In this document: positions 1 to 6,026 of the stretch, piece by piece
Numbering within the stretch: the stretch's first letter is position 1
How the letters are laid out: each line of letters begins with the position of its first letter
NCBI GenBank assembly: GCA_035299065.1
Contig: DATGXI010000101.1
Span: 1 to 11,328 of the forward strand
Direction of reading: 5' to 3'
Length of the DNA: 11,328 bases
Origin: DASPJQ01 sp035299065
GTDB lineage: Bacteria > Bacteroidota > Bacteroidia > Flavobacteriales_D > UBA2798
Made by a program: the position numbers and the translations under genes
The notes under the pieces: model-generated
What the model was told of the DNA's origin: nothing
Seen by the model: the letters and a program-made list of their open reading frames with translations, nothing else
The model's database searches: none

Positions 1-103
1 CTTTTAAAGGAACCTGCTTTTCTATTTTATGCGTGGATTCTTTATTGCTGCACGATGCAACAAAAAAAGCAATACATGTAACAGGTATGATAAATGATTT
101 CAT
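1..103 (-). CDS. Putative lipoprotein, N-terminal fragment (runs off left edge)
   Basis: The first 34 codons of a minus-strand gene are present; the rest lies beyond the window. The start is a hydrophobic signal (MKSFIIPVTC, then IAFFVASC) ending in a clear lipobox VASC with Cys18, followed by the polar stretch SNKESTHK. This predicts a type II signal peptide and a lipidated envelope protein. Its ATG overlaps the def stop codon by one base (TAATG), so it is probably the third cistron of the crotonase-def operon and translationally coupled to def. No family can be assigned from 34 residues. The lipoprotein call is fairly safe; the function is unknown. Confidence 0.7.
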   Translation of the reverse strand, partial: MKSFIIPVTCIAFFVASCSNKESTHKIEKQVPLK

Positions 104-675
104 TAACGTTTTTTTGGGAATCTCATTTTGTAGGCAACATCCACATCGCCTTTGCTAATTTCCTCAAGCCTGCGCTTGAGCAATTGACGCCTTAAGGGGC
201 TTATTTTTTCCACAAAAAGTTTTCCTTCCAGGTGATCAAATTCATGTTGAATAATGCGTGCTGCAAATCCTTTGAATTTTTTCTTGTGTTGTTTGAATTT
301 TTCGTCAAGAAAGGTAATGGTGAGTTCTTCTTTCCTGAACACCTCTTCGCGAATACCAGGAATAGATAAACAACCTTCATTAAATCCCCACTCATCGCCT
401 TTTTCTTCTTCAATTACAGGGTTTATGAAAACATGTTTGAAATCACGCATGTAGTGAGTGCTTTCGTCTTCGTCTTCAGCAAATGAACTCCCGTCAACCA
501 CAAACAAACGAATGGATTTACCTATTTGCGGGGCCGCTAGTCCTACGCCATTTGCATTATACATGGTTTCATACATGTCGGCAATCAGTTGTTGAACTTC
601 AGGGGTGTTCTCCTGAATGTCTTCGGCACGTTTCTTCAATACCGGTTCACCATATGCAACTATAGGAAGCACCAT
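103..675 (-). CDS. def: Peptide deformylase
   Basis: This enzyme removes the N-formyl group from the initiator methionine of nascent proteins in the cytoplasm, using a bound metal ion. All three family motifs are intact in the 190-residue product: GVGLAAPQ at residues 43-50, EGCLS at 100-104 (metal ligand Cys102) and HEFDH at 144-148 (metal ligands His144 and His148, catalytic Glu145). The length is normal for a bacterial deformylase; an acidic stretch around residues 67-71 lies in the variable loop before motif 2, and the C-terminus is basic. The ATG overlaps the stop codon of the upstream crotonase gene (TAATG), and its own stop overlaps the ATG of the next lipoprotein gene in the same way, so it is probably co-transcribed and translationally coupled on both sides. 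Identification is certain. Confidence 0.97.
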   Translation of the reverse strand: MVLPIVAYGEPVLKKRAEDIQENTPEVQQLIADMYETMYNANGVGLAAPQIGKSIRLFVVDGSSFAEDEDESTHYMRDFKHVFINPVIEEEKGDEWGFNEGCLSIPGIREEVFRKEELTITFLDEKFKQHKKKFKGFAARIIQHEFDHLEGKLFVEKISPLRRQLLKRRLEEISKGDVDVAYKMRFPKKR

Positions 676-1448
676 TATTTTTTTGTTTTGAATTTATTGA
701 TTGCATTCACGGTAAAATCGCTTAATACAAGTTTACCACTCATGCCTGCGCGTTCAATTAAAAGTTCGTCCCAGTGATCAGTTCCTTGCCAGAAAACTTT
801 TTTAAGCATGGCCATGGCTTCGGGATTTGAATTTGATAAGGTTGTTGCCAGTTTGTCAATGGCAGTATCCATAACGGCAATGGTTGAAAATACATTTACA
901 TACAATCCTTTTTCGCGTGCCCATTGTGCGGTTTGCCATTCAGCAGCGTCAATGGTCAATTGTACAAAAGCCGAGGTTCCAACTTTACGTTCAACAGCAG
1001 GGCCCACAACAAAAGGACCAATTCCAACAGCAAGTTCACTTAATTTTACCGAGGCCGATTCATGTGCCAGTGTATAATCAGCCGCACTTGCCAATCCTAC
1101 GCCACCACCAACGGCTTTGCCCTGTACACGTGCAATCACAAATTTTGGGGCTTTGCGCATGGCATTAATGACTGCTGCAAATCCTGAGAAAAAAGTTTTA
1201 CCTGTTTCCAGGTCTTTAATGGAAATCAATTCGTCAAAACTTGCCCCGGCACAAAACGCTTTTTCACCTTCGCTTTGCAGTACAATAACTTTTGCCTCAG
1301 CATTATTTCCAAGGGCTTCAATTTCGCTGGCCAGCTTTCGCAATAAATGGCCAGGCATTGAATTGCTCATGGGATGGTAAAAAACAGCATAACCTATCCC
1401 GTTTTTTACATAAGATTTTACATGTCCTTCGGTAACTACTGATTCCAT
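675..1448 (-). CDS. Enoyl-CoA hydratase/isomerase (crotonase) family protein
   Basis: This 257-residue protein has the crotonase fold. The first oxyanion-hole segment is AFCAGASFDEL at residues 64-74, and the second is VQGKAVGGGVGLASAADY at 108-125. The position of the first catalytic glutamate of classical enoyl-CoA hydratases (GGGCEL in the rat enzyme) is Gly118 here, while the second (PE in rat) is kept as Glu138 in SELAVGIGP. It may therefore be a methylglutaconyl-CoA hydratase-like or isomerase-like member rather than a standard beta-oxidation hydratase; the substrate cannot be read from the sequence. It is the first gene of the operon with def. The ATG at 1448 is supported by the usual N-terminal length of the family. 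Upstream on the minus strand, TAATTTAGCCCC (1465-1476) resembles a -7 promoter element. Confidence 0.85.
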   Translation of the reverse strand: MESVVTEGHVKSYVKNGIGYAVFYHPMSNSMPGHLLRKLASEIEALGNNAEAKVIVLQSEGEKAFCAGASFDELISIKDLETGKTFFSGFAAVINAMRKAPKFVIARVQGKAVGGGVGLASAADYTLAHESASVKLSELAVGIGPFVVGPAVERKVGTSAFVQLTIDAAEWQTAQWAREKGLYVNVFSTIAVMDTAIDKLATTLSNSNPEAMAMLKKVFWQGTDHWDELLIERAGMSGKLVLSDFTVNAINKFKTKK

Positions 1449-1464
1449 AGTTGTGTTGATGGGG

Positions 1465-1476
1465 CTAAATTAATAA
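1465..1476 (-). promoter_or_regulatory. Possible promoter -7 element of the crotonase-def operon
   Basis: On the minus strand, TAATTTAGCCCC lies 16-28 nt upstream of the crotonase ATG. It matches the Bacteroidota -7 consensus TAnnTTTG except for one base, and the same TAATTTAGCCCC word occurs in front of the deoxynucleoside kinase gene. No convincing -33 TTTG is found at the right distance, so this is tentative. Confidence 0.35.
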
Positions 1477-1590
1477 TAATGTACAAGGTGAGGGCATATT
1501 TTGAGGGAAAGGCATTATAAGGGGTTAAACACTGTTTTTTTTCAAGTATATTTTGCCAATGAAAGTGTTTACGATTCCAAAGCAAAGTAG

Positions 1591-1664
1591 CGAACCCACT
1601 TGGACTCGAACCAAGGGCCTACTACTTAGAAGGTAGTTGCTCTATCCAGCTGAGCTATGGGTCC
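1591..1664 (-). tRNA. tRNA-Arg (anticodon TCT)
   Basis: On the minus strand a full 74-nt cloverleaf can be folded by eye. The acceptor stem pairs GGACCCA with TGGGTTC (one G·T pair), the D stem pairs GCTC with GAGC, the anticodon stem pairs ACTAC with GTAGT around the loop CTTCTAA (anticodon TCT, reading AGA/AGG), and the T arm pairs CTTGG with CCAAG around TTCGAGT. The discriminator base is G. The 3' CCA is not encoded, because the next bases are CTA, so it must be added after transcription. The gene sits alone upstream of the crotonase operon on the same strand. Confidence 0.96.
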
Positions 1665-1677
1665 TGTTATTGAGGTA

Positions 1678-1685
1678 CAAAGTTA
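1678..1685 (-). promoter_or_regulatory. Promoter -7 element for tRNA-Arg
   Basis: The minus strand reads TAACTTTG, an exact match to the Bacteroidota -7 consensus TAnnTTTG, 13 nt upstream of the first base of tRNA-Arg. The -33 region is weak (a TATG-like word about 18 nt further upstream). The distance is sensible for a short pre-tRNA leader. The rest of 1665-1874 contains only this promoter and the candidate promoter of the following plus-strand gene; I see no further gene there. Confidence 0.55.
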
Positions 1686-1844
1686 AGTAAATATTACGGC
1701 TGGCATAATAACTTTTTTTTATTGCCTGCGCACCCGGTATTGCTTTTCCAACAAGTTAATTAACAGTAATTTAATGCTCCATGCTTGTTGAGGAAACAGG
1801 AGTTTTGTTAATGGTATTTGAACCTGTTTAAGCCCATATGTCTT

Positions 1845-1852
1845 TATCTTTA
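1845..1852 (+). promoter_or_regulatory. Possible promoter -7 element for the ABM-type gene
   Basis: TATCTTTA, one mismatch from TAnnTTTG, lies 22 nt upstream of the ATG at 1875. A TTTG occurs at 1817-1820, but the 24-nt spacer is longer than the usual 19-22. Tentative. Confidence 0.35.
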
Positions 1853-1874
1853 CATGCTAATTCAACTCTAAAAC

Positions 1875-2207
1875 ATGGGGAAATTCTGGAAAACCGAAAT
1901 GCCAACTACCGATTTTTATGCGGTATTGTTTCTTTCAACACGCTCAAAAAACCTTGACGGATATGCCGACATGGATGAAAAAACCATTGAAAAAGTGAAG
2001 TTACTGGATGGTTTTTTGGGTTATGAAAGCATTAAAAACGGAGAAGATGGAATTTTTATTTCGTATTGGGCCAGTATGGAATCCATTGAAAAGTGGAAGA
2101 ACGATTCGTTACACATGGAAGCTAAAAATATGGGTTATGCAAAATGGTATGATAGGCTTGTTACCCAAATTTGCAAAGTGGAATCGTCAAAAGAATTTAA
2201 GCGATAA
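1875..2207 (+). CDS. Antibiotic biosynthesis monooxygenase (ABM)-type dimeric alpha/beta-barrel protein
   Basis: A 110-residue soluble protein resembling the ABM-domain family of small ferredoxin-like dimeric barrel proteins. Seen in order: an opening strand around YAVLFLSTR (residues 15-23), a helix rich in charged residues, the strand GFLGYESIKN, the strand GIFISYW, the helix SMESIEKWKN, and a closing segment with HMEAKN and KWYDRL. This spacing is typical of stand-alone ABM proteins, which include heme-degrading, quinol-oxidising and many uncharacterised members. Nothing identifies a substrate, and no biosynthetic cluster surrounds it, so a role in antibiotic synthesis should not be assumed from the family name. 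It is monocistronic, and its last 11 bp overlap the end of aroK on the opposite strand. Confidence 0.75.
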   Translation: MGKFWKTEMPTTDFYAVLFLSTRSKNLDGYADMDEKTIEKVKLLDGFLGYESIKNGEDGIFISYWASMESIEKWKNDSLHMEAKNMGYAKWYDRLVTQICKVESSKEFKR

Positions 2208-2706
2208 CAGAAACTATTTTCGCAACGGTTTCATCGGGTTTTTCATTGGCATCAACAGTAAAATGACTTTGCCGGTAAAAGGATTCTCGTAATGACAATA
2301 GTAAATTGATTTTTAACGCTGGATCGGTTGTGTTCAGTAAAGGACGGTTGGTTGTTTCGTGTTTCAGCCGTTCAACAAGCAGGTGTGGCTTTACTTCCAG
2401 GTAAATGAGTTTCCCTGCGTATTTAACACGTTCGAGATTGTTTTGAAAAGCAACGGTTCCTCCACCAAGGGACACAACCGCATCGCCTTTCCAATCGCTG
2501 ATTATGTGTGCCAGTACCTTGTTTTCAATATCCCTGAAATAACTTTCACCTCTTTCTTCAAAAACCTGTTTTATGGATTTTTTTTCCTGTTTTTCAATTT
2601 CCGCGTCAAGATCAATGAATTCATACCCCAACTTATGGGCTAATAATTTGCCTGTTGTTGATTTACCACTGCCGGGCATGCCGGTTAGAAAAATTAATTG
2701 TCTCAA
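2197..2706 (-). CDS. aroK: Shikimate kinase
   Basis: This enzyme phosphorylates shikimate with ATP to shikimate 3-phosphate in the chorismate (aromatic amino acid) pathway. The 169-residue product has the P-loop GMPGSGKST at residues 9-17, the substrate and Mg-binding aspartates Asp32 and Asp34 in IDLD, shikimate-binding Arg58 in FRDIE, the GGG loop at 81-83, the LID arginine in NRPLL (Arg121) and Arg140 in SLRESF. The length is normal. The start codon is TTG at 2706: the next in-frame ATG lies inside the P-loop, and no earlier start fits the family. A promoter-like TATCCTTTG lies only 5 nt upstream, implying a very short leader. The deoxynucleoside kinase gene ends 71 bp upstream on the same strand, so read-through from it is also possible. 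The 3' end overlaps the convergent ABM-type gene by 11 bp. Confidence 0.95.
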   Translation of the reverse strand: MRQLIFLTGMPGSGKSTTGKLLAHKLGYEFIDLDAEIEKQEKKSIKQVFEERGESYFRDIENKVLAHIISDWKGDAVVSLGGGTVAFQNNLERVKYAGKLIYLEVKPHLLVERLKHETTNRPLLNTTDPALKINLLLSLRESFYRQSHFTVDANEKPDETVAKIVSVIA

Positions 2707-2711
2707 AATAG

Positions 2712-2744
2712 CAAAGGATAAACGACAAAAAAATAAAAAGTAAA
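2712..2744 (-). promoter_or_regulatory. Candidate aroK promoter
   Basis: On the minus strand TTTA (2741-2744) is separated by 20 nt from TATCCTTTG (2712-2720), close to the Bacteroidota TTTG/TAnnTTTG pattern but with one extra base in the -7 element and one mismatch at -33. It ends 5 nt before the TTG start of aroK. Confidence 0.4.
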
Positions 2745-2777
2745 TCAGAAATCGTGTTTGGTGGAAGTATTCAACTT

Positions 2778-3392
2778 TTAGAAAAGACCGTTAATTTCCC
2801 CGTCAATCTGTGTTATGATTTTGCCCAGGTCTTCTTTTTCAGTCGAGAATTTGTTGTTGTCAACGTCAATAATCAGCAATTTACCGCGATCGTAAGTTGA
2901 GATCCACGCTTCGTAACGCTCATTCAGGCGCTTTAAATAGTCAAGACGAATGCTTTCTTCATATTCGCGGCCGCGGCCTTGTATGTGATTAACCAGTGTA
3001 GGTACGCTTGAACGCAAATAAATCAACAAATCAGGAGGAGCAATAAACGATTCCAGCAAATTGAAAAGTGTAAAGTAGTTTTCAAAATCCCTGGTAGTCA
3101 TTAACCCCATGGCATGAAGATTTGGAGCAAAAATGTAAGCATCTTCATATATGGTTCGGTCCTGTATAAAATTCTTTTTCTTTTTGCGTATTTCCTGGAT
3201 TTGGTTAAAACGCGTATTTAAAAAGTAAATCTGCAGGTTAAATGACCATCGCTGCATGTCTTCGTAAAAATCATTGATATATGGATTGCTTTCAACATCT
3301 TCATAATGTGCCTCCCATTTATAATGTTTGGCAAGTAAACCTGTTAAAGTGGTTTTACCTGATCCGATGTTTCCAGCTACTGCTATGTGCAT
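2778..3392 (-). CDS. Deoxynucleoside kinase family protein
   Basis: This is a 204-residue nucleoside salvage kinase of the dCK/dGK family, which phosphorylates deoxynucleosides at the 5' position with ATP. The P-loop GNIGSGKTT is at residues 7-15, followed by the substrate-site region YEDVESNPY, the helix WSFNLQIYFLNTRF, the catalytic/base-binding motif QDRTIYED (the DRS/ERS motif of the family), and the LID arginine segment GRGREYEESI. The length fits bacterial dNKs. Specificity (dA/dG versus dC/dT) cannot be decided by eye. The gene is divergent from bshB1 across a 107-bp intergenic region and lies upstream of aroK on the same strand. A -7-like TAATTTAGCCCC lies upstream. Confidence 0.9.
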   Translation of the reverse strand: MHIAVAGNIGSGKTTLTGLLAKHYKWEAHYEDVESNPYINDFYEDMQRWSFNLQIYFLNTRFNQIQEIRKKKKNFIQDRTIYEDAYIFAPNLHAMGLMTTRDFENYFTLFNLLESFIAPPDLLIYLRSSVPTLVNHIQGRGREYEESIRLDYLKRLNERYEAWISTYDRGKLLIIDVDNNKFSTEKEDLGKIITQIDGEINGLF

Positions 3393-3411
3393 ATATTGAT
3401 TTTTTGTGCGA

Positions 3412-3423
3412 GGGGCTAAATTA
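3412..3423 (-). promoter_or_regulatory. Possible promoter -7 element for the deoxynucleoside kinase gene
   Basis: The minus strand reads TAATTTAGCCCC, one base off TAnnTTTG, with 19 nt between this word and the ATG at 3392. It is the same 12-nt word seen upstream of the crotonase gene. No -33 TTTG is evident in the AT-rich sequence behind it. Confidence 0.35.
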
Positions 3424-3458
3424 TAAGAATATATTTAAAATTATTTTTTTGTTAATAA

Positions 3459-3492
3459 TTTAATGAGGCTTACTGATTTATTGATACTTTAG
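3459..3492 (+). promoter_or_regulatory. Candidate bshB1 promoter
   Basis: TTTA (3459-3462), a 22-nt spacer, then TACTTTAG (3485-3492), each one base from the Bacteroidota TTTG/TAnnTTTG elements. The -7 word ends only 7 nt before the bshB1 ATG, so a transcript starting here would be almost leaderless. Confidence 0.4.
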
Positions 3493-3499
3493 CCTCCCC

Positions 3500-4216
3500 A
3501 TGAAAGTAGATGTTTTGGCATTTGGCGCTCATCCTGACGATATTGAACTATCGGCAGCAGGAACCCTTGCCATGCTTGCAGCGCAAAACAAAAAGGTGGC
3601 AATTGTTGATTTAACGCGCGGTGAATTAGGAACCCGTGGAACTGCAGCCATTCGGGATAATGAATCTGAAGCATCGGCTAAATTGCTTGGCATTGCAAAA
3701 CGCGTAAACCTTGATCTTGGCGATGGCTTTTTTGAAGTGGAAGCAAATGCCTTGATAAAAGTGATTGAGCAAATACGTTATTTTCAACCTGAAATTGTTT
3801 TTGCCAATGCCATTGACGACCGTCATCCTGATCACGGGCGTGGTAGTGCATTGGTTAAGCGTGCCGCATTTTTATCGGGTCTTGTGAAAATTGAAACATC
3901 GGTTGACGGTAAGAACCAGGAGGCCTGGAGACCGCGTGCCGTATATCATTATATACAGGATAATTTTATTGAGCCCGATTTTGTGGTTGATATTACGGGC
4001 TTTGAAGAAATTAAGATGAAAGCAGTGGCTTGCTTCTCTTCCCAATTTTTTGATCCCAACAGTACTGAACCTGAAACAGCTATATCAAGCCCCGATTTTA
4101 TGTCGCACATTCGTTCACGCATGACGCAAATGGGACGCTATATAAATGTAAAATCGGGCGAAGGTTTTACCATCGACAGACCTTTAGGCATTGCTAATCC
4201 CTTGCTGTTCATTTAA
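3500..4216 (+). CDS. bshB1: N-acetyl-alpha-D-glucosaminyl L-malate deacetylase 1 (bacillithiol biosynthesis)
   Basis: A PIG-L/LmbE-family zinc deacetylase of 238 residues. It is expected to remove the acetyl group from GlcNAc-malate, the second step of bacillithiol synthesis in the cytoplasm. The zinc-binding motif AHPDD is at residues 10-14 (His11, Asp14) and the third ligand is His112 in HPDH (109-112). The family blocks TRGELGTRGTAAIRDNE, LDLGDG and ACFSSQF are also present and match BshB1 better than generic LmbE proteins. The other bacillithiol genes (bshA, bshC) are not in the window, which is normal because they are often scattered. The ATG at 3500 gives the expected N-terminus. It is monocistronic or leads into dnaX, 57 bp downstream, which has its own promoter. 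Confidence 0.92.
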   Translation: MKVDVLAFGAHPDDIELSAAGTLAMLAAQNKKVAIVDLTRGELGTRGTAAIRDNESEASAKLLGIAKRVNLDLGDGFFEVEANALIKVIEQIRYFQPEIVFANAIDDRHPDHGRGSALVKRAAFLSGLVKIETSVDGKNQEAWRPRAVYHYIQDNFIEPDFVVDITGFEEIKMKAVACFSSQFFDPNSTEPETAISSPDFMSHIRSRMTQMGRYINVKSGEGFTIDRPLGIANPLLFI

Positions 4217-4237
4217 CACAATAAGTTTTAAACATTC

Positions 4238-4267
4238 TTGCCTGCTTTCCTGCAAAAGGTATATTTG
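4238..4267 (+). promoter_or_regulatory. dnaX promoter (TTG-N19-TAnnTTTG)
   Basis: CTTG at 4237-4240, a 19-nt spacer and an exact -7 element TATATTTG at 4260-4267. It lies 6 nt upstream of the TTG start codon at 4274, which is where DnaX homologues begin. An upstream TTG at 4238 would lie inside the -33 element and is therefore unlikely to be the start. Confidence 0.6.
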
Positions 4268-4273
4268 CAATAC

Positions 4274-5386
4274 TTGGAAAATTTTGTTGTATCGGCTCGC
4301 AAGTATCGTCCACAAACCTTTGACACGGTTGTGGGGCAGGCAAGTATTACCAATACATTAAAAAGTGCCATTAAAAATAATCACTTAGCCCAGGCATTTT
4401 TATTTTGTGGTCCACGTGGTGTAGGAAAAACAACCTGTGCACGTATTCTTGCAAAAACAATCAACTGTTTTAACCGTACGCCCGAAGTGGAAGCCTGTGG
4501 GGCCTGTGATTCATGTGTTTCTTTCCAGGAAGGTCAGTCGCTAAATGTTTTTGAACTGGATGCCGCAAGTCACAATGGTGTTGATGATATACGTGTATTA
4601 AATGACCAGGTGCGCATGGCACCACAACTTGGTGAATTCAAAGTATACATCATTGACGAGGTCCACATGTTGTCAACCTCAGCGTTCAACGCGTTTTTAA
4701 AAACATTGGAAGAACCTCCAAAACATGCTATTTTTATTTTAGCAACTACCGAAAAGCATAAAATCATTCCAACCATTTTATCACGTTGCCAGATTTTTGA
4801 TTTTAACCGCATTCAAATAATTGATATTGTTAAGCAAATTGATAAAGTTGCAAAAAGTGAATCAATAGAAGCAGAACCTGACGCACTGCATTTAATTGCA
4901 CAAAAAGCAGATGGTGGTATGCGCGATGCACTTTCTATTTTTGACCAGATCGTAAGTTTTACCGGAAATAAAATTGTATATAAGGATGTGATCGAGAACT
5001 TAAACATTCTTGATTATGATTATTATTTTAAAATTACCGATGCCATATTAAATGCAAGTATTAAAGATGCCTTGTTGATTTTTAACGAAATCATTGAAAA
5101 CGGTTTTGATCCGCATAACTTTGTTATTGGTTTAATGGGCCACATGCGTAATTTATTAATGTGTAAAGACCAGGCTACAATTAAATTACTGGAAGTAGGT
5201 GAAAATATTCAGGCAAAGTATAACAGGCAGGCATTGGAAATTAGCCCGTTGCTTGCGCTAAATTGTCTGGATCTTTTTGGTCGTTGTGATGTTCAGTATA
5301 AAGCAAGTAAAAATCCGCGACTCATTGTTGAAATAGCATTAATGCAGGCTTGTTCGGTAAACGAAGAGGCCAAAAAAAAAATCTGA
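4274..5386 (+). CDS. dnaX: DNA polymerase III subunit gamma/tau, zero-frame (gamma-like) product
   Basis: The clamp-loader ATPase that opens the beta sliding clamp at primer ends. The product in this frame is 370 residues starting at TTG (MENFVVSARKYRP, the usual N-terminus). It shows the Walker A motif GPRGVGKTT at 46-54, a four-cysteine zinc module (Cys65, Cys75, Cys78, Cys81), Walker B IIDEVH at 126-131, sensor-1 ATTE at 157-160 and the arginine-finger motif SRC at 170-172, followed by the AAA+ lid and collar domain. It ends in EEAKKKI and a TGA immediately after a run of ten A (5372-5381). The tau-type C-terminal region continues in another frame (5382-6026) with no stop between, so the full gene is 4274-6026. 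The short product resembles a gamma subunit, but a sequencing indel in the homopolymer would look the same. Confidence 0.93.
   Translation: MENFVVSARKYRPQTFDTVVGQASITNTLKSAIKNNHLAQAFLFCGPRGVGKTTCARILAKTINCFNRTPEVEACGACDSCVSFQEGQSLNVFELDAASHNGVDDIRVLNDQVRMAPQLGEFKVYIIDEVHMLSTSAFNAFLKTLEEPPKHAIFILATTEKHKIIPTILSRCQIFDFNRIQIIDIVKQIDKVAKSESIEAEPDALHLIAQKADGGMRDALSIFDQIVSFTGNKIVYKDVIENLNILDYDYYFKITDAILNASIKDALLIFNEIIENGFDPHNFVIGLMGHMRNLLMCKDQATIKLLEVGENIQAKYNRQALEISPLLALNCLDLFGRCDVQYKASKNPRLIVEIALMQACSVNEEAKKKI
5372..5381 (+). other. A10 tract at the dnaX frame junction (slippage site or indel)
   Basis: Ten consecutive A. Read in the dnaX frame they give AAA AAA AAA ATC TGA and stop. Removing one A (or adding two) joins the upstream frame to KKKSDHRYIMPPDG and on to the tau region without a stop. 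A simple -1 ribosomal shift instead enters a frame that stops at TAA 5398-5400, so it does not produce tau. This points to RNA polymerase slippage, as known for Thermus dnaX, to a +1 or -2 shift, or to a homopolymer sequencing error. Confidence 0.8.
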
Positions 5387-5399
5387 TCACCGGTACATA

Positions 5400-6026
5400 A
5401 TGCCGCCTGACGGTGTTGTGCTTCTTAAGCCGGTTACAGTTGCAAACGTTCCCAAAGAAGAACTGGCAAAATACAACTACGCCAAAGCGCAAACCACAAA
5501 AGTTGAGAAAATGACCAGTCCTGTATCACAGGAACAACGAAAGGCCAATTTTGATTTGTTTGCAAAAATGGGAATACCAAGTATTGCCGCACTAAAACAG
5601 AAGGAAGAAAAACTGCAGGAAGTAAGTGATTCAAAAGCCGAAATACTTCTGCAACGTAAAAATCAGTTTGACGCGCCTGCTTTTAAAATTGCATGGACAG
5701 CGGTTTGTGAACGCATACGTGAGCAAGGGCGCGATAGTTTTTACGTGACCATGACCAAACATGAACCCGAGGTGGATTATTCAACCTTTGTAATTAAGCT
5801 GCAAATTGAAAACAAAGTACAGGAACAGGACATTCAGCGGGAAAAACCGTGGATACTTGAAAACCTGCGCGACAGTTTGTCAAATGACAGTATTTTGCTG
5901 GAAGTGGTATTGAGTGAAGGTAACAGCGTTGTACAACCTTATACCACACGTGAAAAATTCCAAAAAATGGCTGAAAAGAACAAAGCACTTATTTATCTTG
6001 CCGATAAATTAAAACTTGAACTGTGA
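5400..6026 (+). CDS. dnaX: DnaX tau C-terminal region (frame-shifted continuation of dnaX)
   Basis: This open frame is offset by +1 from the first part of dnaX and is open from the A10 tract onward, so the ATG at 5400 is probably an internal methionine (RYIMPPDG) and not a start; no ribosome binding site precedes it. The first third, to about residue 85, is low-complexity and linker-like, with KVEKMTSP and KQKEEKLQE. A globular end follows, with NQFDAPAFKIAWTAVCERI, a central strand region and a final segment EKFQKMAEKNKALIYLADK that matches the C-terminal tail of Bacteroidota DnaX proteins. Joined to the first part, the protein would be 583 residues, a normal size. In tau this region is expected to contact the polymerase and helicase. 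Its TGA overlaps the GTG start of the next gene (GTGA), so translation of the nucleotidase genes may depend on ribosomes in this frame. Confidence 0.85.
   Translation: MPPDGVVLLKPVTVANVPKEELAKYNYAKAQTTKVEKMTSPVSQEQRKANFDLFAKMGIPSIAALKQKEEKLQEVSDSKAEILLQRKNQFDAPAFKIAWTAVCERIREQGRDSFYVTMTKHEPEVDYSTFVIKLQIENKVQEQDIQREKPWILENLRDSLSNDSILLEVVLSEGNSVVQPYTTREKFQKMAEKNKALIYLADKLKLEL

Noticed and set aside
201..1380. Several open frames on the plus strand and in other frames over def and the crotonase gene
   Set aside because: They are antisense or off-frame shadows of well-supported genes, with no recognisable domains.
1775..1815. Weak hairpin CTTGTT / AACAGG upstream of the ABM-type gene
   Set aside because: Six base pairs with a G·T pair, and no upstream plus-strand gene that it could terminate.
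1875..2207. Antibiotic biosynthesis cluster suggested by the ABM family name
   Set aside because: Neighbours are housekeeping genes, and the family is broad and mostly not linked to antibiotic synthesis.
5400..6026. Independent gene starting at ATG 5400
   Set aside because: The frame is open back to the A10 run, no ribosome binding site precedes the ATG, and the protein matches the C-terminal part of DnaX.
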